Position numbers and translations under genes: made by a program. A DNA stretch of 8,724 bases from Pseudomonadota bacterium (GTDB lineage: Bacteria > Pseudomonadota > Alphaproteobacteria > Rhizobiales > Rhizobiaceae), in assembly GCA_023444445.1 (NCBI GenBank), contig JAEXMK010000217.1, positions 1-8,724 on the forward strand, given 5' to 3'. How positions within the stretch are numbered: position 1 is the stretch's first letter; each line of letters starts with the position of its first letter. The notes below the pieces were generated by a model. That model saw only the letters and a program-made list of their open reading frames with translations, made no database searches and was not told where the DNA came from. Below, piece by piece: positions 5,546-8,724 of this stretch.

Positions 5546-5597
5546 ATTGAAACGGCCTTCTGCGCTCGTGCGCGCCTGATGGGGCGTTGAGGTGTTT

Positions 5598-6773
5598 TCA
5601 GTTCGCCGCAGCGGCCTGCACTTGCGCCTTCAGGCGGCTTGCCGCAGCGGCGTATCCGCCATCCGCACCGTCCACAAAATGCATGTGATCCCGCGAAAGT
5701 GGAGAGGGCACGATACAGGTCATCAAGGCGGCATCCTGCTCGTGCAGGCCGTAATAACAGCTGCCCGCGAGACGATCCGTTTCCAGCCTTGCGCGAATTT
5801 TTTCGAGCCGCGCGGTGTCGATATCCACCGTCATCTTAAGGCCGTCATCGAATTTTCTGAAATCGGTGTTGCTCGCGACCGAGCGCCGGTAATGCGCGGC
5901 GCTGAAACGTCCGAGCGATAGTCCAGTGGCGCCAAGAAAATTGACGAGCAGGCTTTCGCCGAGAATGCGTAGTGAACGGCGTGTCTTGCCCCAGACATCG
6001 TGATAGGCAGCGCCGGCCCGGGCCTCGAGGCCAAGACCCTCGCGCACGAAACCGAGTTTCGGCCCATCTTCGGGTACAGGGTGGCCGTGCCTTGCATCCT
6101 GCTCGGCGAGATCCACGAGATCGATCACCAGTTGGCGGAATGCCGGCATGTCCCGCGACGGCCCCGGCACGGCGATGATCGACACCACCTTGCCATGGGA
6201 CGCCGGAATGGGATTCCAGCGACAGGACAGTCCTGTCAGGTCAGGGCGCTCACCCGCTTCCGCTGCGGGCAGGGCATATTGCCCCTCCTTCATCCGGGCT
6301 TCTGCCCAGCTGTTGCCGCCGCCCGAAAACATGGCGTAGGAAACATTCTCACTTGCCTGAAAGCGGGCGACGCGAATATCGAAACCATTCTGGCGAATAT
6401 CCTCGACAGGAACCAGCGCCACGCGCATCGCAAGGTCGAGATCGTCCTTCACCCAGCGCTGTACATTCGAAAGGGCGGTGCGCGCCGCAGACAGGCCATA
6501 GGGCGGCACGGCAACGGCGGCGCCATCGCCACCGAAGACGAAGGGCAGGTCATGACGGCCGAGGCTGTTTGATAAGCCTGATATGACCGCGGCACCCGCC
6601 ATGTTAACGGCCTTGTAACGGCCGGTGCCGATTGCTGCGGTCGAATCAACAATATCGGCAATGGCCAACCCCCAACCCGGCGGCAGGGCGCGGTAAAGCG
6701 CCGGGTCGGCCACATCTTCAAAATGCTGGAAGACGGGCAGGCCCGTCAGAAACTCTTCGTCTGCTGCGATCAT
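5598..6773 (-). CDS. DUF3095 family protein with cyclase-like motifs
   Basis: The 391-residue product belongs, by recognition, to DUF3095, a family of unproven function sometimes labelled adenylate cyclase-like. Near the N-terminus, LAIADIVDSTAAI (36-48) resembles the first metal-binding motif of class III nucleotide cyclases (Asp40). FVFGGDGAAVAVP (78-90) resembles the second (Asp83), also reminiscent of the GGDEF fold. The rest, including WNPIPASHGK (about 186-195) and FDDGLKMTVD, is family-specific. No signal peptide or membrane segment is seen, so it is probably cytosolic. The ATG at 6773 is preceded by GGGAG (6788-6784) about 10 bases upstream. A TTGGCG-N17-GATAAT promoter-like pair (6807-6779) would put transcription at the start codon itself, implying a nearly leaderless message, but it overlaps the ribosome site and may be chance. 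The gene stands alone, convergent with nolR. Family assignment is fairly sure, catalysis is not. Confidence 0.85.
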   Translation of the reverse strand: MIAADEEFLTGLPVFQHFEDVADPALYRALPPGWGLAIADIVDSTAAIGTGRYKAVNMAGAAVISGLSNSLGRHDLPFVFGGDGAAVAVPPYGLSAARTALSNVQRWVKDDLDLAMRVALVPVEDIRQNGFDIRVARFQASENVSYAMFSGGGNSWAEARMKEGQYALPAAEAGERPDLTGLSCRWNPIPASHGKVVSIIAVPGPSRDMPAFRQLVIDLVDLAEQDARHGHPVPEDGPKLGFVREGLGLEARAGAAYHDVWGKTRRSLRILGESLLVNFLGATGLSLGRFSAAHYRRSVASNTDFRKFDDGLKMTVDIDTARLEKIRARLETDRLAGSCYYGLHEQDAALMTCIVPSPLSRDHMHFVDGADGGYAAAASRLKAQVQAAAAN

Positions 6774-7058
6774 GGCGTATTATCTCCCAGCAGCAGCCAA
6801 ACGCCAAGCATTTAGGCGAGGCGGATTTGTCCGTTTCGAACTGGCACTCCGAGCCGGTCTGACGATTGATTTACTGCGAATAGACCTAATCCAGCAAAGG
6901 TGACTTGCATAAATCATCAAACCTTCCGTATGAGTTGAGTGGAAGGCTCGGAATTCAAATATGGAACGAGTTTTCGCCGGGAGGCGTCCGATAGTTTCAT
7001 TCGGTTCACGCCCATGGCGCTCATCGGGGCAAGGCCCCATTTCCAAGGAGACACCAGG
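6774..7058. other. Divergent gap between the DUF3095 gene and the binding-protein gene
   Basis: 285 bp containing both divergent promoters. On the plus strand only weak -35/-10 candidates are seen (for example TTGCAT at 6905 with TATGAG at 6929). A small hairpin GGGGC-AAG-GCCCC (7026-7038) sits 6 bases before the ribosome site AAGGAG (7045-7050) and might affect translation of the binding protein. No protein-like frame was found. Confidence 0.6.
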
Positions 7059-8165
7059 ATGAAACTGAAGACATTGACCAGCGTGACGCTCGCCGCGTCC
7101 TTCGCATTCGCACCTCTTGCTCATGCCGAAATCGTCATCGGTCTGATTGCGCCGCTCACCGGCCCCGTTGCAGCCTATGGCGACCAGGTCAAGAATGGCG
7201 CCCAGACGGCAGTCAATGAAATCAACAAAAAGGGCGGCATCCTCGGCGAACAGGTCGTGTTGAAGCTTGCCGATGACGGCGGCGAACCCAAGCAGGGCGT
7301 TTCCGCAGCCAACCAGCTCGTTGCCGAAGGCATTCATTTCGTCGTCGGTCCCGTTACCTCGGGCGTTGCCATTCCGGCCTCGGACGTCTTTGCTGAAAAC
7401 GGTGTCCTGATGGTGACGCCGACGGCAACCGCACCCGGCCTCACCAACCGTGGCCTGTCGAACGTCTTCCGCACCTGCGGTCGTGACGACCAGCAGGCCG
7501 AGGTTGCGGCAAAATACGTTCTTGCCAACCTCAAGGACAAGAAGATCGCCATCATCCATGACAAGGGGGCTTACGGCAAGGGTCTGGCGGATGCCTTCAA
7601 GACCACGCTGAATGCCGGCGGCGTCACTGAGGTACTCTACGATGCGCTGACGCCTGGCGAAAAGGACCTGGGTGCACTGACGACCCGCCTGAAGTCGGAG
7701 AATGTCGATATCGTCTACTTCGGCGGTTACCACCCGGAAGCAGGTCTTCTGGTGCGTCAGTTGAAGGATGTCGGCGCCAAGACTGCCGTAATCGGCGGTG
7801 ATGGCCTTTCCAACAGCGAGTTCTGGAACATTGGTTCGCAGGCTGGCGAAGGCACGATCTTCACCAACGCTTCCGACGCGCTGAAGAACGACGATTCCAA
7901 GGCTGCGGCCGAGGCGCTGAAGGCTGCCAACATTCCGGCGGAAGCCTTCACGCTCAATGCATACGCTGCGGTTGAAGTTCTGAAGGCCGGTATCGAAAAG
8001 GCCGGAAGCGCCAAGGATTCTGAAGCGGTCGCCACTGCACTGAAGAGCGGCGATGCTTTCCCGACGGCAATCGGCAAGGTTACCTATGGCGAAAGCGGCG
8101 ACCTGACTTCGCAGGCCTTCTCGCTGTTCAAGTGGCAGGACGGCAAGATCGTCGCAGCCGAATAA
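7059..8165 (+). CDS. Branched-chain amino acid-type ABC substrate-binding protein
   Basis: Periplasmic solute-binding protein of the LivJ/LivK/BraC type (type I periplasmic-binding fold), 368 residues. The ATG at 7059 follows AAGGAG (7045-7050) by 8 bases. Residues 1-23 form a signal peptide cut after AHA. Family landmarks are [12 protein letters not shown] (30-41), [13 protein letters not shown] (54-66) and [14 protein letters not shown] (95-108, including the Thr/Ser that holds the ligand carboxylate). Further on are [10 protein letters not shown], the hinge segment [14 protein letters not shown], and IGGDGL. It is a paralogue type common in Agrobacterium; the related Atu2422 binds GABA, so the ligand could be leucine, isoleucine, valine, alanine, GABA or another amino acid. 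No permease or ATPase genes lie beside it in this window, so it probably feeds a transporter encoded elsewhere. A strong terminator lies 9 bases after the stop. Confidence 0.93.
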   Translation: MKLKTLTSVTLAASFAFAPLAHAEIVIGLIAPLTGPVAAYGDQVKNGAQTAVNEINKKGGILGEQVVLKLADDGGEPKQGVSAANQLVAEGIHFVVGPVTSGVAIPASDVFAENGVLMVTPTATAPGLTNRGLSNVFRTCGRDDQQAEVAAKYVLANLKDKKIAIIHDKGAYGKGLADAFKTTLNAGGVTEVLYDALTPGEKDLGALTTRLKSENVDIVYFGGYHPEAGLLVRQLKDVGAKTAVIGGDGLSNSEFWNIGSQAGEGTIFTNASDALKNDDSKAAAEALKAANIPAEAFTLNAYAAVEVLKAGIEKAGSAKDSEAVATALKSGDAFPTAIGKVTYGESGDLTSQAFSLFKWQDGKIVAAE

Positions 8166-8174
8166 GCTGATGGT

Positions 8175-8208
8175 ACCGGCCGCACCCGTTGCGGCCGGTT
8201 TCATTTTC
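8175..8208 (+). terminator. Terminator of the binding-protein gene
   Basis: ACCGGCCGCA (8175-8184) and TGCGGCCGGT (8190-8199) form a perfect 10-bp stem with the loop CCCGT, followed by TTTCATTTT. It isolates the gene as a single-gene unit. Confidence 0.87.
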
Positions 8209-8233
8209 GGGAGCCGAAAAGGGGTAGCGCAGC

Positions 8234-8635
8234 ATGGTCGATGCCGGGAAGCAAACCGCTGGGGAGATCGGTTTCGAGCGGGTATTCCCCATCGTCAGAA
8301 TTTTCGACGAGGCCAAGGCGCGGGAATTCTACGTCGATTTTCTCGGTTTCGAGATCGACTGGGAACATCGCTTCGGTGAAAATTTCCCGCTCTATATGCA
8401 AGTTTCCCGGGCGGGATTAGGCCTTCATCTCAGCGGCCATCATGGCGATGCGACCCCGGGCTCCAACATCTTTGTCACCATGCACGGCGTTCACGCCTAT
8501 CAACGGGAATTGGCGGCGAAGGATTATCGCTTCATGAAGCCGGGTGTTGAAGAACTGCCCTGGGGCGACGTGATGGAGGTGACCGACCCTTTCGGCAATC
8601 GCATCCGTTTCTGCGAACAGAAAATCCGGTCGTAA
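8234..8635 (+). CDS. VOC/glyoxalase-fold protein (bleomycin-resistance-like)
   Basis: Small cytosolic protein of 133 residues with the vicinal-oxygen-chelate fold, most like the glyoxalase/bleomycin-resistance-type family. Visible marks are FPIVRIFDEAKAREFYVDFLGF (18-39), the signature opening of the domain, followed by DWEHRF (42-47), LHLSGHHGD (64-72) and the closing DPFGNRIRFCE (118-128). No convincing set of metal ligands is seen, so a binding rather than a catalytic role is possible; such proteins often sequester drugs or handle small toxic metabolites. The ATG at 8234 has only a weak ribosome site (AAAGGGG, about 9 bases upstream). It lies 68 bp after the binding-protein gene but behind its terminator, so it probably has its own promoter, which I could not identify. 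The substrate is unknown. Confidence 0.88.
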   Translation: MVDAGKQTAGEIGFERVFPIVRIFDEAKAREFYVDFLGFEIDWEHRFGENFPLYMQVSRAGLGLHLSGHHGDATPGSNIFVTMHGVHAYQRELAAKDYRFMKPGVEELPWGDVMEVTDPFGNRIRFCEQKIRS

Positions 8636-8638
8636 GTC

Positions 8639-8724
8639 CTATCGGGCGCTGCGGCTCTTGACCTTTCCTTTCCTTTGAACGATAGAACGCGCGAATAGCG
8701 AACCGCGCGCACGGGAACCCCGTG
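8639..8724 (-). CDS. Possible 3' end of a minus-strand gene running off the window
   Basis: An open frame of 27 codons runs from the right edge to TAG at 8641-8639 and ends ...FARSIVQRKGKVKSRSAR. The strongly basic tail is typical of some nucleic-acid-binding proteins, but nothing is recognised. Two other minus-strand frames are also open across this short stretch, so coding status is uncertain. It would be convergent with the VOC gene, only 3 bp apart and with no terminator between them. Confidence 0.25.
   Translation of the reverse strand, partial: RGSRARGSLFARSIVQRKGKVKSRSAR

Noticed and set aside
6939..7058. Longer start for the LivJ-like protein at 6939
   Set aside because: The extension would bury the signal peptide behind 40 polar residues. 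ATG 7059 has AAGGAG 8 bases upstream and opens directly with the signal peptide.
6780..8204. A 474-codon open frame on the minus strand opposite the LivJ-like gene
   Set aside because: It covers a gene with signal peptide, ribosome site and family motifs, runs through that gene's terminator, and shows no domain.
8710..8724. Hairpin CACGGG-AAC-CCCGTG at the right window edge
   Set aside because: It has a short 6-bp stem with no T-run, in GC-rich and possibly coding DNA. Such palindromes are frequent by chance, and the edge cuts off the context.

Overview
The window looks like ordinary chromosomal DNA of an alphaproteobacterium of the Rhizobiaceae, most likely Agrobacterium or a close Rhizobium. 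This rests on the GC-rich coding sequence, a choX-choW-choV choline importer very like that of Sinorhizobium meliloti, a NolR-like ArsR-family repressor, and a periplasmic pseudoazurin. No tRNA, rRNA, insertion sequence, phage gene or CRISPR array was seen. I found no clear new multi-gene system. What stands out is structural or regulatory.

Layout from left to right. On the minus strand lie the gene for pseudoazurin (a blue-copper electron carrier, start codon at 460) and tdk (type II thymidine kinase, 573-1154). The first 47 bases of the window exactly repeat 797-843 inside tdk. They replace the expected pseudoazurin C-terminus, so the left edge is either the join of a roughly 796-bp tandem duplication or a chimera. 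A 326-bp divergent gap (1155-1480) carries an imperfect inverted repeat and a sigma-70-like promoter. Then come choX (binding protein), choW (permease) and choV (ATPase) on the plus strand, together a high-affinity choline ABC importer. choX and choW are separated by an unusually structured 288-bp spacer with three hairpins and a possible 37-codon leader ORF. choW and choV overlap by 4 bp, and a strong terminator follows choV.

Next is an AT-rich stretch of about 485 bp without a convincing gene. It ends in the promoter of a NolR-like winged-helix repressor (5159-5479). A bidirectional terminator at 5517-5545 separates this gene from a convergent minus-strand gene for a DUF3095 protein with cyclase-like metal-binding motifs (5598-6773). 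After a 285-bp divergent gap comes a branched-chain-amino-acid-type periplasmic binding protein (7059-8165) with its own terminator and no permease genes beside it. A small VOC/glyoxalase-fold protein follows (8234-8635). The last 86 bases may hold the 3' end of a gene on the minus strand.

Working together: choX, choW and choV form one importer. The other genes look like independent single-gene units, each closed by a clear terminator or flanked by a divergent promoter region. The choline importer and the solute-binding protein fit a soil or plant-associated lifestyle, in which choline serves as an osmoprotectant precursor and carbon or nitrogen source.
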